Position numbers and translations under genes: made by a program
The notes under the pieces: model-generated
Database searches by the model: none
What the model was told of the DNA's origin: nothing
The model's input: the letters and a program-made list of their open reading frames with translations, nothing else
From: Thioclava sp. JE_KL1
GTDB lineage: Bacteria > Pseudomonadota > Alphaproteobacteria > Rhodobacterales > Rhodobacteraceae
Length of the DNA stretch: 64,000 bases
Reading direction: 5' to 3'
NCBI RefSeq assembly: GCF_009296265.1
Contig: NZ_WBJS01000001.1
Span: forward strand, 558,001 to 622,000
Shown: positions 19,910 through 27,812 of the stretch, one piece after another
How positions within the stretch are numbered: the first letter of the stretch is position 1
Layout of the letters: each line of letters begins with the position of its first letter

Positions 19910-20664
19910 GTCACGATCTCCTGGGCGAGGGTCACGCCACCGGGCCGGGCCAGCAGGACGAACTCGACCCCGGCGGCGGCGGCCGCGCGGCCATCTGTTT
20001 CGGGCGTATCGCCAAGGAAGACCGCCGCGCCCGGCGCGACCCCGGCGCGGGACAGCGCGGCGTGAACCAGATCGGGGGCGGGCTTGGCGAGGCTCGACGC
20101 GGTGGCGGCGGGCACTGCGGCGCGCGCCGCAGCCCAAAGCGCGCCGGTCTCGGGTCGGGGCGTGCCGTCAGGGCCGGGATGGAACGTGTCGGGATTGCTC
20201 AGCAGCACGGGCAGGCCCCGCGCCGCCATTGCGGTGAGTTCCGTCAGGTCGGCGAAGCTGAAACCGGTGTCGCGCGCCAGAAGCACAAGCTCGGGCTGCG
20301 TCCGGTCGGGCACCAGCCCCAGCTTGCGCGCCAGCGTGACAAGCGGCGGCGCGGCGAAAAGTGCGACCCGCGCACCGGGGCGACGGCGCTGCAGATTGCG
20401 GAGCGTTTCCTCGCCCGCCAGCACCATGCGCTCGGCGGCTACCGCGAGCCCCATCAGGCCGAGCCGGGCCGAGAGGTGCTCGGCGGTGTCGGTGGAATTG
20501 TTCGAGACGACCCAAAGCCGCTCGCCGCAGCGCTCGATCAGTTCGGGCACGCCGGGCAGAACGCGGTCCCCAGCGATCAGACAGCCATCGAGATCGGCCA
20601 GAACCGCAGCACGTTCGGGGAGCGGCCCTGACAGGAACTCGGACAATCCGACAGGCTGGGTCAT
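19903..20664 (-). CDS. HAD-superfamily (NagD/PNPP-like, subclass IIA) phosphatase
   Basis: A 253-residue HAD hydrolase. Motif I is VLADLDGCLIAG with the nucleophilic Asp, motif II is WVVSNNST, motif III is SLAKPAPDL and motif IV is FLGDTPETDG. The domain order fits the type IIA cap of NagD, 4-nitrophenylphosphatase or glycerol-phosphate phosphatases. ATG 20664 has GGAGAGG 9 nt upstream; an upstream TTG is less likely. As the first gene of the peptide-type ABC operon, it probably removes the phosphate left after the phosphodiesterase step. Confidence 0.87.
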   Translation of the reverse strand: MTQPVGLSEFLSGPLPERAAVLADLDGCLIAGDRVLPGVPELIERCGERLWVVSNNSTDTAEHLSARLGLMGLAVAAERMVLAGEETLRNLQRRRPGARVALFAAPPLVTLARKLGLVPDRTQPELVLLARDTGFSFADLTELTAMAARGLPVLLSNPDTFHPGPDGTPRPETGALWAAARAAVPAATASSLAKPAPDLVHAALSRAGVAPGAAVFLGDTPETDGRAAAAAGVEFVLLARPGGVTLAQEIVTC

Positions 20665-20769
20665 GGGCAAATCCTCTCCGTTCGGGGCCTCGGCCCCGTT
20701 CGCGCGATGCGCGTCTGTTCATGCGGTGATGGGGCGTCGCCCCGGACTGCTCACGGTTTGACGAGTTTC

Positions 20770-20787
20770 TGTGACGTGGATGTTACA
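20770..20787. promoter_or_regulatory. Candidate LysR-type binding site
   Basis: Imperfect inverted repeat TGTGAC-N6-GTTACA (one mismatch), 18 bp. It lies in the divergent region between the HAD/ABC operon (start 20664) and the LysR gene (start 20808). The geometry fits a LysR-family operator; the spacing does not fit a CRP site. Confidence 0.35.
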
Positions 20788-20807
20788 TCTGCAAGCTAAG
20801 CTGTCGG

Positions 20808-21740
20808 ATGATGAAAGCTTCGGTTGGATCTATGGCGAGCGCCCTGTCGCTTTCCCGCCTGCGCTCGGTGACTGCGGTCGCCGAGGAGGGCTCTTTTTCG
20901 GCCGCTGCGCGCCGATTGGGGGTGTCGCATTCCGCAGTCGCGCAGCAGATTCGCGATCTCGAGACCGCCTTCGGCGTGCGGCTGTTCGACAAGCTCAACG
21001 GAACCCTTTGTGCCACGCCGCTGTGCGAGCAGCTTTGCGACATCGGCGCCCGGATGCGCGAGGCCGAACATGACGCGCTGCGCATCCTCGAACGCCGGGG
21101 CCCGACCGGCAGGCGCAGGCTGCGCGTCGGTCTGGGCAATTCGATGCCGGGCATCGCGATCGTCCACCAACTTCTGCGCCAGCACCCCTCGCTGACGGTC
21201 TCGGTGGAAAGCGGCTCGCATCAGGACATTCTCGCGGCCCTGCTGCGGCGCGAGGTCGATGTCGCGGTGCTGCCCGATCTGCCGAACGATCGCCGGTTCC
21301 GCACCGCGCGGGTGCTGTCGCAGGAGGTGGTGGGCATCGTCTCCGCCGACAGCCCGACCGGTTTGCGCGACGAGGTCAGCCTCGAAGAACTGGCGCGGCT
21401 GCCGTTGATCTTCCGCTCGCAGGGGTCCTCCACCCAGAAGGTCGTCGACCGCGCCTTCCGTGCGACCGGCCTGTCCCCCGAGCCGCAGCTGATCGCCGAT
21501 ACTCGCGACGCCGTCTACGAGGCGGTGGCGCTGGGGATCGGTGTCGGCTTCATGTGGCGCTTCGGCACTTACCGAACCGATACCGTGCGCAGGCTTCTGA
21601 TCCGCGACATCCGGTCAACGGTGGACGAGGTCGTGTTCGCCCTGAAGGACGAAAGAAACGAGTTGATCGAACTGTTCTTCAACGCCGCCAGCCAGATCGA
21701 TCCTGCCGGGGCCGCTGGCGCGGAGGTCATTCGAGACTAA
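20808..21740 (+). CDS. LysR-family transcriptional regulator of the phosphoester-type ABC operon
   Basis: A 310-residue LysR protein. The N-terminal HTH is GSFSAAARRLGVSHSAVAQQ, then IRDLETAFGVRLFDKLNG. The remainder is the two-lobed substrate-binding domain (RRRLRVGLGNSMPGIAIVH, DVAVLPDLP). The start may be 20808 or the in-frame ATG at 20832 (MASALSLSRL); neither has a strong ribosome site. It is divergent from the HAD/DppB operon, the normal arrangement for a local LysR activator. Confidence 0.88.
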   Translation: MMKASVGSMASALSLSRLRSVTAVAEEGSFSAAARRLGVSHSAVAQQIRDLETAFGVRLFDKLNGTLCATPLCEQLCDIGARMREAEHDALRILERRGPTGRRRLRVGLGNSMPGIAIVHQLLRQHPSLTVSVESGSHQDILAALLRREVDVAVLPDLPNDRRFRTARVLSQEVVGIVSADSPTGLRDEVSLEELARLPLIFRSQGSSTQKVVDRAFRATGLSPEPQLIADTRDAVYEAVALGIGVGFMWRFGTYRTDTVRRLLIRDIRSTVDEVVFALKDERNELIELFFNAASQIDPAGAAGAEVIRD

Positions 21741-21766
21741 GCGCGCCGACGCCAAAGCGACGTGGC

Positions 21767-22732
21767 CTAGACCGCCACCGCGACGCTCTCGGGAAACAGA
21801 TCGCCTGTCCCAAGGCTTTTCACGCTCCCGTCGTCCTCGCGCATCAGGAACAGGGCGTCGAGGCCGCGTTTCCTCGCAACCTCCAACCCCTTCTCCGGGC
21901 CAAGCACCATAAGCGCGGTGGCCCAGCCGTCGGCCTCGGCGCAACTGCGCGCGACCACCGTCACGGAGGCAGGCGATGCCAGCAAGGGCGCGCCGCGCAC
22001 ACGATCCATCGTATGCGAGAGCCTGCGCGCGCCGAGGTCGATCAAATGACGATAATCGCCGGAGGTCGCGACCGATGCGTTCTCGAGCGCGAGGATCGAA
22101 TGCGGGGTACGGCGCAGCGGATCGGGGCTCTCGACCGCGATCGTCCACGGGCTGCCATCGGGCCTGAGCCCCATGGCCCGCATTTCGCCGTCGATCCCGA
22201 CGAGACCGGCTTCGATCCCCTGCGCGGCCAGCGTCTCGGCGAGACGATCCACGCCGTAGCCTTTCGCGATCCCGTTCAGGTCCAGCACCGCGGGGCCGCT
22301 CTTGCGTACCCGGTCATGGTCGAGCTCGAGCCATTGATCTGCGGGCTGCCGCGGCACGCTCATCGCGGCGCGGATCGCCTCGGGTGTCGCATCGTCGGGA
22401 CCGAAGCCCCAGGCCGTGACCGCATCTCCGAGCCCGACATCGAACGCGCCGCCCGAGGCTTTGCCGATCTCGAGCCCGAGACGAAGCACTTTGGCCAAAT
22501 GACCCGGCACCTTCACCCATTCGCCTTCCGCAGCCGCGTTGAGCCGCATCAGGTCGCTGTCGGGTTTCCAGGTGGACATCTGGGCATCGACTTCGGCAAC
22601 CGCCGCCTGAAGCGCGGCTTGGATCGGCGCGGGATCGCGCTCGGACGGCGCGAAGAACAAGGCGGTCCAGCGGGTGCCCATGGTCGCGCCGTGCAAGGCG
22701 TGGCGCAGCAGATCAGAAGATGTCTTCGACAT
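21767..22732 (-). CDS. apbE: ApbE-family FAD:protein FMN transferase (module 1)
   Basis: A 321-residue flavin transferase that attaches FMN covalently to Ser/Thr of a target protein. Seen are the N-terminal ATMGTRW motif, LDLNGIAKGYGVDRLAE, SVATSGDYRHLID, and the metal-ligand region SCAEADGWATALMVLG. No lipoprotein or Sec signal is evident at this start, so it may work in the cytoplasm or the start may be mis-set. It overlaps the PepSY-reductase gene by 20 nt. The DUF2271 protein upstream, with a TGAS motif, is its likely substrate. Confidence 0.9.
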   Translation of the reverse strand: MSKTSSDLLRHALHGATMGTRWTALFFAPSERDPAPIQAALQAAVAEVDAQMSTWKPDSDLMRLNAAAEGEWVKVPGHLAKVLRLGLEIGKASGGAFDVGLGDAVTAWGFGPDDATPEAIRAAMSVPRQPADQWLELDHDRVRKSGPAVLDLNGIAKGYGVDRLAETLAAQGIEAGLVGIDGEMRAMGLRPDGSPWTIAVESPDPLRRTPHSILALENASVATSGDYRHLIDLGARRLSHTMDRVRGAPLLASPASVTVVARSCAEADGWATALMVLGPEKGLEVARKRGLDALFLMREDDGSVKSLGTGDLFPESVAVAV

Positions 22733-24920
22733 AACGGCCCTCCGTTTTCAGTTTGGTCGCACTCAGGCCCGAAGCGGCGAGAATGTCATGCAGGGCATCG
22801 GCGACGCCCGCCGCCATGTCCCGCCCGCCGCACACCATGATCCGCGCGCCGCTCTGCACGAGCCGGACCAGTTCGGGAGCATCGGCGCGCATCGCATCCT
22901 GAACGTAGCGCGGTCGCTGGCCGCGCGAGACCGAGGTCACGATCCGCGACAGACGCCCTTCGTCCTTCCACCCGCCCAACTCCTGCGCATAGAGGAAATC
23001 GCTTTGCGGATCGCGCATCCCGAAGAAGAGATGGATCGGGCGCCTTTGCTCGTTTTCGCGCACGAAGCCCACGAGAGGGCCGATCCCCGTGCCCGCGCCG
23101 ATCAGAATCAACGGCGCGCGCGAACGGTCCGGCCGGAAGGCCGGGTTGCGCCGGACGAAGGCGCGGACGTTCTCGCCGGGTTCGAGCGCCGTCAGCTGTC
23201 CCGAACACAACCCGCCGGGGTGTTTCTTGACCACGATCTCCAGAAACCCGTCGCGGCGTGACGACGCGAGCGAGTAGAGGCGCGGCGTCGGCGACCCTTC
23301 CGGCAGGATCCCGATGAGATCTCCTGCGGCAAACCGCGTGGAGCCCGCCCCCGTCAGCCGCTGCCAGAACGTGGCGCGCGGCAGGGAAAAGCGCAGGATC
23401 GACGTCGGCGCCTGCACGTCCGCCCCATAATCGCGCCGCGACTGAAGCGTGAGTTCGGTCGTGGCAGGAGGCGTCGGTTGGTGGTGCAGTTCGAGCGCGA
23501 TCCCGAGCACCGCACCCAACGCCTGCCCCCAGCGCGCGAAGGCCTGCGGCGACTGACGGTCGATCGTGTCATAGGGCAGCAGAACCGGCCAACCCTTCGC
23601 CTCCACGGCCTCGGCAATCGTCTGGGCGTAGGCACAATAGGCAGGGAAGCTTCGGTCCCCGAAACCGAGCACGGCAATCGGGATATCCAGCGCATCGGAG
23701 CAGGCGTCGAGTTTGGTCAGGAAGCCTTTCGCGGAACTGGGCTCCGCCCCCTCGCCATAAGTGGCCGCGAGCACGATGATCCGATCGGCATGGGCGTAGC
23801 GCTCGGGGGCGAAGGAGGACATCGGCGCGATGTGAACACTCTGGCCCGCCGCACGGAGTGCTTCGTGCAGGGTCGCGGCAAAACCCCAGGTGCTGCCGCT
23901 TTCGCTGCCGACAAGGAGGATCGTCTCCGCGCGCGCGGCTCGTTGGTTGGCCCGGATGCGCGGGCGGCCGCGCCGCCCCGCGAGCCAGATCGTCAGGCCG
24001 GTGAGGCCCAAGACAGGCACGCCCAGCGCCATGAGACCCAGCACCGCGCCAAGCAGCGCAGCGCCCTGCCCCGTATGCAGCATGTAAATGGTTTCCGAGA
24101 CGCGTTGCCATGCGGTCAGGTCCGCCCAGGCGAGCACCGCGCCGGTGCCCTGATCGAGATAGCCGGTGCCGCGATCGGTCTTCAGCGTGAAAACATCGGT
24201 GGCATCACCGTCATAGGGGAAGCTCAGGCTCCGCAGTTCCGTGGCCGGCGTGTCGCCCAGCATCGCAAGACCGGCAAGCGGCGCGTCTGTTTGACCGCTC
24301 ACCTCGGCGGGGATGCCGAGCAAAGGCCCGCCATCGGGGATCAGCTCGAAGGTCGAGGCTGTCATCCACAAAGACGTGGCGGAGGAGAGAAGCAGGCCGA
24401 TCACCGCGACGCGCGCGATCTCGACGTGGAGCCGACCGGCGAGCGGCCCGCGCAAACGCGAGAACCAGTTCCGCCAGCCGCCGACACGCCGCGCGACAAG
24501 CAGGATGCCGGAGACCGAGAGCACCAGCATCGCGACGGAACCCAGCGCGCTTGCAACGCGGCCGGGATCGCCGAGGAAGAGGGAGCGGTGAAGGTTGGTC
24601 AGCCAACGCTGAAACGCATTCGGATCAGCCGATGCGACGCCACGCCCCGTGGTGGGATCGATCACCGCCGCGCCGGGCTGTCCGGCTTCGAACCAATAGG
24701 CCGTGATCTGCCCCGACGGTGCGCGCCGGATCTGTTCGAGACCCGGATAGATCGTCTGGATGCGCTCGGCGAGGGTCGCAACGCTGAGCTCCGCCCCCGC
24801 CTGCGGTGCCGCGATCCGCTCCGCAACCGGAAAGACCGCGAGCACCGCGCCGCTGAGCGCCAGCACCGTGACAAGCGCCAGGGCAATCAGCCCCGGCCAG
24901 CGATGAAACGCGCGGATCAT
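22713..24920 (-). CDS. PepSY-TM / flavodoxin / FNR-type reductase fusion (transmembrane electron transfer)
   Basis: A 735-residue protein with three parts. Residues 1 to about 340 are a PepSY-associated membrane domain: four hydrophobic helices, with LHRS, LHVE and LHTG histidines that could hold haem. About 350-490 is a flavodoxin-like domain (LLVGSESGSTWGFA, LAATYGEGAEPSS). About 520-735 is a sulfite-reductase-alpha-like FAD/NADPH domain (RLYSLASS, GAGTGIGPLVGF, CGGRDMAAGVADAL) ending in YVEDIF. It should pass electrons from NADPH through FAD and FMN across the membrane to a periplasmic acceptor. It is coupled to apbE and lies 11 nt after the DUF2271 gene. Confidence 0.88.
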   Translation of the reverse strand: MIRAFHRWPGLIALALVTVLALSGAVLAVFPVAERIAAPQAGAELSVATLAERIQTIYPGLEQIRRAPSGQITAYWFEAGQPGAAVIDPTTGRGVASADPNAFQRWLTNLHRSLFLGDPGRVASALGSVAMLVLSVSGILLVARRVGGWRNWFSRLRGPLAGRLHVEIARVAVIGLLLSSATSLWMTASTFELIPDGGPLLGIPAEVSGQTDAPLAGLAMLGDTPATELRSLSFPYDGDATDVFTLKTDRGTGYLDQGTGAVLAWADLTAWQRVSETIYMLHTGQGAALLGAVLGLMALGVPVLGLTGLTIWLAGRRGRPRIRANQRAARAETILLVGSESGSTWGFAATLHEALRAAGQSVHIAPMSSFAPERYAHADRIIVLAATYGEGAEPSSAKGFLTKLDACSDALDIPIAVLGFGDRSFPAYCAYAQTIAEAVEAKGWPVLLPYDTIDRQSPQAFARWGQALGAVLGIALELHHQPTPPATTELTLQSRRDYGADVQAPTSILRFSLPRATFWQRLTGAGSTRFAAGDLIGILPEGSPTPRLYSLASSRRDGFLEIVVKKHPGGLCSGQLTALEPGENVRAFVRRNPAFRPDRSRAPLILIGAGTGIGPLVGFVRENEQRRPIHLFFGMRDPQSDFLYAQELGGWKDEGRLSRIVTSVSRGQRPRYVQDAMRADAPELVRLVQSGARIMVCGGRDMAAGVADALHDILAASGLSATKLKTEGRYVEDIF

Positions 24921-24931
24921 GGCCTGTCACC

Positions 24932-25402
24932 TCACATGTCGTAGGTGAAATCGGCGACGTAGCGACGCCCCGGAACCGGCGTGCCCGCGCCCTCGGTCGT
25001 CAGCGGCACGGCGACCTCGTTGGGGCTGTCGCGCATGTCCTCGACCGCGGCGTCGATATGCAGCGTGTAGCCCGCATCAAAAAGCGCATCCGCAAGATCG
25101 AGCGTGATCTCGAGCGTCCGGCCCGCGCCTACGCTTGCGCCGGTGATGCCGTTGATCTGCGCGGGATCACCCCCGGTTGCGCGATACCAGTCGTTGAGAT
25201 GCTCGTAATATTTGGACTTGCCGCCCGCCATCCAGAGGCTGCCCGCATAGGCGCCCGACGGATCGGTGACATAGAGCGCGAGATAAGCGCCGTCGCCGCC
25301 GTAGTTGTTCAGCGTGGTCTTGAGCGTGACGGGCTGCGCGGATGCGAGCGCGGGCATGGTCAGCGCCGTGCTCAGCGCCAATGTTGCGAGAAGAGACTTC
25401 AT
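24932..25402 (-). CDS. DUF2271 periplasmic protein with a possible covalent-FMN motif
   Basis: A 156-residue secreted protein with signal peptide MKSLLATLALSTALTMPALA. The body fits the DUF2271 family (YLALYVTDPSGAYAGSLWMAGGKS; conserved Trp and Tyr near the middle; C-terminal RRYVADFTYDM). Residues 84-90 read NGITGAS, which resembles the D/N-x-x-[S/T]-G-A-[S/T] site flavinylated by ApbE; this reading is mine. AAGGA precedes the ATG. It lies in one operon with the PepSY-reductase and apbE genes. Confidence 0.82.
   Translation of the reverse strand: MKSLLATLALSTALTMPALASAQPVTLKTTLNNYGGDGAYLALYVTDPSGAYAGSLWMAGGKSKYYEHLNDWYRATGGDPAQINGITGASVGAGRTLEITLDLADALFDAGYTLHIDAAVEDMRDSPNEVAVPLTTEGAGTPVPGRRYVADFTYDM
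25133..25153 (-). other. Putative flavinylation motif within the DUF2271 protein
   Basis: Codons 84-90 of the DUF2271 gene encode N-G-I-T-G-A-S. The known ApbE target consensus is Dxx[S/T]GA[S/T], with FMN linked to the last Ser/Thr, so Ser90 would be the acceptor. It is the only such motif I see in the proteins of this operon. Confidence 0.45.
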
Positions 25403-25441
25403 TTCGGGAATCCTTGTTTTGGGGAGGAATGCGACCTCGGC

Positions 25442-25846
25442 TCAGTTCACCTGAACCTTGGGCGGAGCGCCGTCACCGAAGAGGCCGTTTTTCGGCGGGG
25501 CGACCGTGCCGGCGGGGGCCGGGTTGCGCGCCGATGCGCCGTAGTCGTCATCATCATCATCGTCGTCCTCGTCATCGTCGTCATAGTCCGACGTGATGAG
25601 GCGCAGCGTCGCCGGATCAATCTTGGCTTCGATTTTCCGCCCGTCGCGGTCGCGGCCCTCGATCTCGTATCGGCCGTCTTCCATCTCGATTTCGTGGACA
25701 GTCCAGCCGTTCTCGCGCGCGATCTGCATCACAGCGTCGCGGGACATTCCTTCGCCGCGCGAAGACTTTTCATAGTCGTCGTCGGCCAGAGCCATCCCCG
25801 CAGGCAGCAGGGCGATGAGGGGAAGTGCGGTCAGGATCTTTCGCAT
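25442..25846 (-). CDS. Small periplasmic PepSY-domain protein with poly-Asp tract
   Basis: A 134-residue protein. The signal peptide is MRKILTALPLIALLPAGMAL followed by ADDD, and one PepSY domain covers about residues 30-88 (DAVMQIARENGWTVHEIEM, YEIEGRDRDGRKIEAKIDP). Residues 87-102 are almost all Asp/Glu between two Tyr, a highly acidic tract probably binding cations. ATG 25846 follows GGAGA; the earlier start in this frame lacks a leader. It is the first gene of the DUF2271/reductase/apbE operon and resembles the 26691-27008 product. Confidence 0.85.
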   Translation of the reverse strand: MRKILTALPLIALLPAGMALADDDYEKSSRGEGMSRDAVMQIARENGWTVHEIEMEDGRYEIEGRDRDGRKIEAKIDPATLRLITSDYDDDDEDDDDDDDDYGASARNPAPAGTVAPPKNGLFGDGAPPKVQVN

Positions 25847-25948
25847 GGCAGGGTCTCCTTTTTCATCTGCTAGCGACAATCTGGGCAGCGGACCTGAGCG
25901 CTTCCTGACGGGCGGACAGTTTCCGCTTCAGCTTCGCGTCAGGAAAAA

Positions 25949-25973
25949 GGCCCCGCCTTTTGAGGGCGGGGCC
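25949..25973 (-). terminator. Rho-independent terminator of the cytochrome b561 operon
   Basis: Perfect 9-bp stem GGCCCCGCC / GGCGGGGCC with a 7-nt loop, followed on the minus strand by TTTTT. It lies about 50 nt after the cytochrome b561 stop (26021) and upstream of the PepSY/DUF2271 operon, which therefore needs its own promoter within 25847-25948. Confidence 0.88.
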
Positions 25974-26020
25974 AGGTGAGGCCGCGGGACAAACGGCCTT
26001 GGCGATGTGAAAGGGAACGG

Positions 26021-26698
26021 TCAGGCGATATCGGCGGGTTCAGGCCCACGCTTGTCACCGGTCAACATCGACCGCGCGAGGTTTTCGCGATGGCGGAAGG
26101 AGGCCAGAACCACACCGGCGACATGAAGCGCCACGAGCAGCAGGACCAGGTTGGCGAGAACCTCGTGCAGTTCTTCCAGCGCCTCGTTGCCTTCGCCTTC
26201 CGCGCCCTCGCCATATTCACCGTATTCGCCATCCTCGTCCGCGAAGGCCGGGGTCACGATCTGCGGCAGCGCGGGAAGCATCGCCACGCGCGTGGGTTCC
26301 GCCATCAGCCAGCCGGTGAAGGCAGTGCCCGACAGCGAGATCAGCAGCGCCACGATCATCAGCGCCCCCGCAGGGTTGTGGCCGAGATAGCGACGCTCTT
26401 TGCCGCGCAGCATGTCGCCAAGATAAGAGAGCGTCTGCCCCGGCCCTCTGAGGAACTGGGTGAACCGGGCATAGCGCCCGCCCACGAGCCCCCAAACCAG
26501 CCGGAACGCGACCAGCCCGGCGACGGTGTAGCCTGCGATCTCATGTACCGGCTGCAACTCGTCGGCCGTGAACCAAGCCGTGGCAAAAGCCGCGACGAGG
26601 CCCCAGTGGAAAATCCGCACCAGCGGATCCCAGACCCGCACCCTGCCCCCGGAGCTACCGCCGGAATTCGTCGTGTCGTGAAATGCTGCGTCAGTCAT
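26021..26698 (-). CDS. Cytochrome b561-family membrane protein with acidic insert
   Basis: A 225-residue four-helix di-haem cytochrome b. His residues sit in the expected helices: VRIFHWGL, QPVHEIAGY, EELHEVLANL and VALHVAGVV. A long acidic stretch (ADEDGEYGEYGEGAEGEGNE) is inserted before helix 4, which is unusual for the family. ATG 26698 has AAGGAG 8 nt upstream and overlaps the small PepSY gene by 8 nt. It would exchange electrons with quinone or with the PepSY and flavin proteins of the neighbouring operon. Confidence 0.88.
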   Translation of the reverse strand: MTDAAFHDTTNSGGSSGGRVRVWDPLVRIFHWGLVAAFATAWFTADELQPVHEIAGYTVAGLVAFRLVWGLVGGRYARFTQFLRGPGQTLSYLGDMLRGKERRYLGHNPAGALMIVALLISLSGTAFTGWLMAEPTRVAMLPALPQIVTPAFADEDGEYGEYGEGAEGEGNEALEELHEVLANLVLLLVALHVAGVVLASFRHRENLARSMLTGDKRGPEPADIA

Positions 26699-27008
26699 GT
26701 TTGTCTCCTTCACGATCTTCGCGGGACCGACCATGTTCATCGCCTTCGTATTCGACTTCGAGAATCTGGAGCGTCGACGGATGAACCGTCACTTCGATCT
26801 GGCGACCCTGCGCGTCGGTGCCGTCGATCTCGTAGCAGCCGTCATCGATCTTGATGCGGCGCACCGTCCAGCCGTTCTCTTCGGCGAGTTGGGCCACGGC
26901 ATCGCGCGGCTGCCAATCCGCCATCGGCACGAAACAGTCGTCATCGGCCAGAGCCATTCCAGCCGGAAGCGCCGCGAGAAAGGCGAGAATTGTCACTGTC
27001 TTCTTCAT
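26691..27008 (-). CDS. Small periplasmic PepSY-domain protein
   Basis: A 105-residue secreted protein with signal peptide MKKTVTILAFLAALPAGMAL followed by ADDD. The PepSY core is RDAVAQLAEENGWTVRRIKI, then CYEIDGTDAQGRQIEVTVHP. The tail is acidic/basic mixed (EGDEHGRSREDREGDKHD). Cys residues at about 22 and 55 could form a disulfide. ATG 27008 has AGGAG 8 nt upstream. It is coupled to the cytochrome b561 gene and divergent from the two-component system, its likely controller. Confidence 0.85.
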   Translation of the reverse strand: MKKTVTILAFLAALPAGMALADDDCFVPMADWQPRDAVAQLAEENGWTVRRIKIDDGCYEIDGTDAQGRQIEVTVHPSTLQILEVEYEGDEHGRSREDREGDKHD

Positions 27009-27152
27009 GGGCCAAACTCCTGTTCGCGGCCAACTCTGCACCTTTCATGGGCGATCAATCTGACGGGAACCTGAAGCCGCATCGCGCGCAGCGTCAGCTT
27101 GGTGTCAGCCGGGCAGGTGAAGACTGGGCAACGGAAAAGAGATGGGACCAAC

Positions 27153-27812
27153 ATGCGCATCCTGCTGATCGAGGACGACACTATTCTGGGCACCGCGGTG
27201 CGCGACCAGATCGCGAGCGACGGCCACTCGGTGGACTGGGTCACGCGTCTCGACGAGGCGGGCGCGTCGGTCCGCAGCACCGGCTATGATCTCGTCCTGC
27301 TCGATCTCATGCTTCCCGACGGCCGCGGCATCGGCTTTCTGAAGTCGCTGCGCAGCGGGGGCGATGTGACCCCCGTGATCATCATGACCGCGCTCGATCA
27401 GGTCTCGGACCGGATCGAGGGGCTGAACGCGGGCGCCGACGACTATCTGGTGAAGCCCTTCGACCTCGCCGAACTCTCCGCGCGCATCGGGTCGGTCGCG
27501 CGGCGCTACAGCGGCAACCCGAACCCCATCGTGACACATGCCGGACTCGAGATCGACCTCGCCGCGCGCAGCATCCTGCGCGACGGCAAGCCCGTGCAGC
27601 TGACCGCGCGCGAATGGGCCCTGTTCGAGGCGTTCCTCTCGCGCCCCGGCCAATTGCTGTCCAAAGCCCAGCTCGAAGAGAAGCTCTACGCCTTCGATGC
27701 GGAGGTGGAGAGCAACACGATCGAGGTCCATGTCAGCCGCCTGCGCAAGAAACTCGGCGCCCATGTGATCGAGACCGAACGCGGTCTCGGCTACAGGCTG
27801 GGCAAGGCATGA
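27153..27812 (+). CDS. OmpR/PhoB-family response regulator
   Basis: A 219-residue regulator. The receiver domain has the acidic pair EDD at 7-9, the phospho-acceptor Asp51 in LVLLDLMLPD, Thr in IIMTAL, and Lys in LVKPFD. The C-terminal winged helix contains LTAREWALFEAFLSRPGQLL and VHVSRLRKKL. ATG 27153 gives the canonical opening MRILLIEDD. The stop overlaps the kinase start as ATGA. It resembles QseB/PmrA-type regulators and is divergent from the PepSY/cytochrome operon. Confidence 0.94.
   Translation: MRILLIEDDTILGTAVRDQIASDGHSVDWVTRLDEAGASVRSTGYDLVLLDLMLPDGRGIGFLKSLRSGGDVTPVIIMTALDQVSDRIEGLNAGADDYLVKPFDLAELSARIGSVARRYSGNPNPIVTHAGLEIDLAARSILRDGKPVQLTAREWALFEAFLSRPGQLLSKAQLEEKLYAFDAEVESNTIEVHVSRLRKKLGAHVIETERGLGYRLGKA

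Noticed and set aside
25548-25592. TCATCATCATCG-type repeat as a possible microsatellite or CRISPR-like array
   Set aside because: It is the antisense of the Asp codons in the PepSY gene. Codon-level repetition encodes the acidic tract, and there are no spacers.
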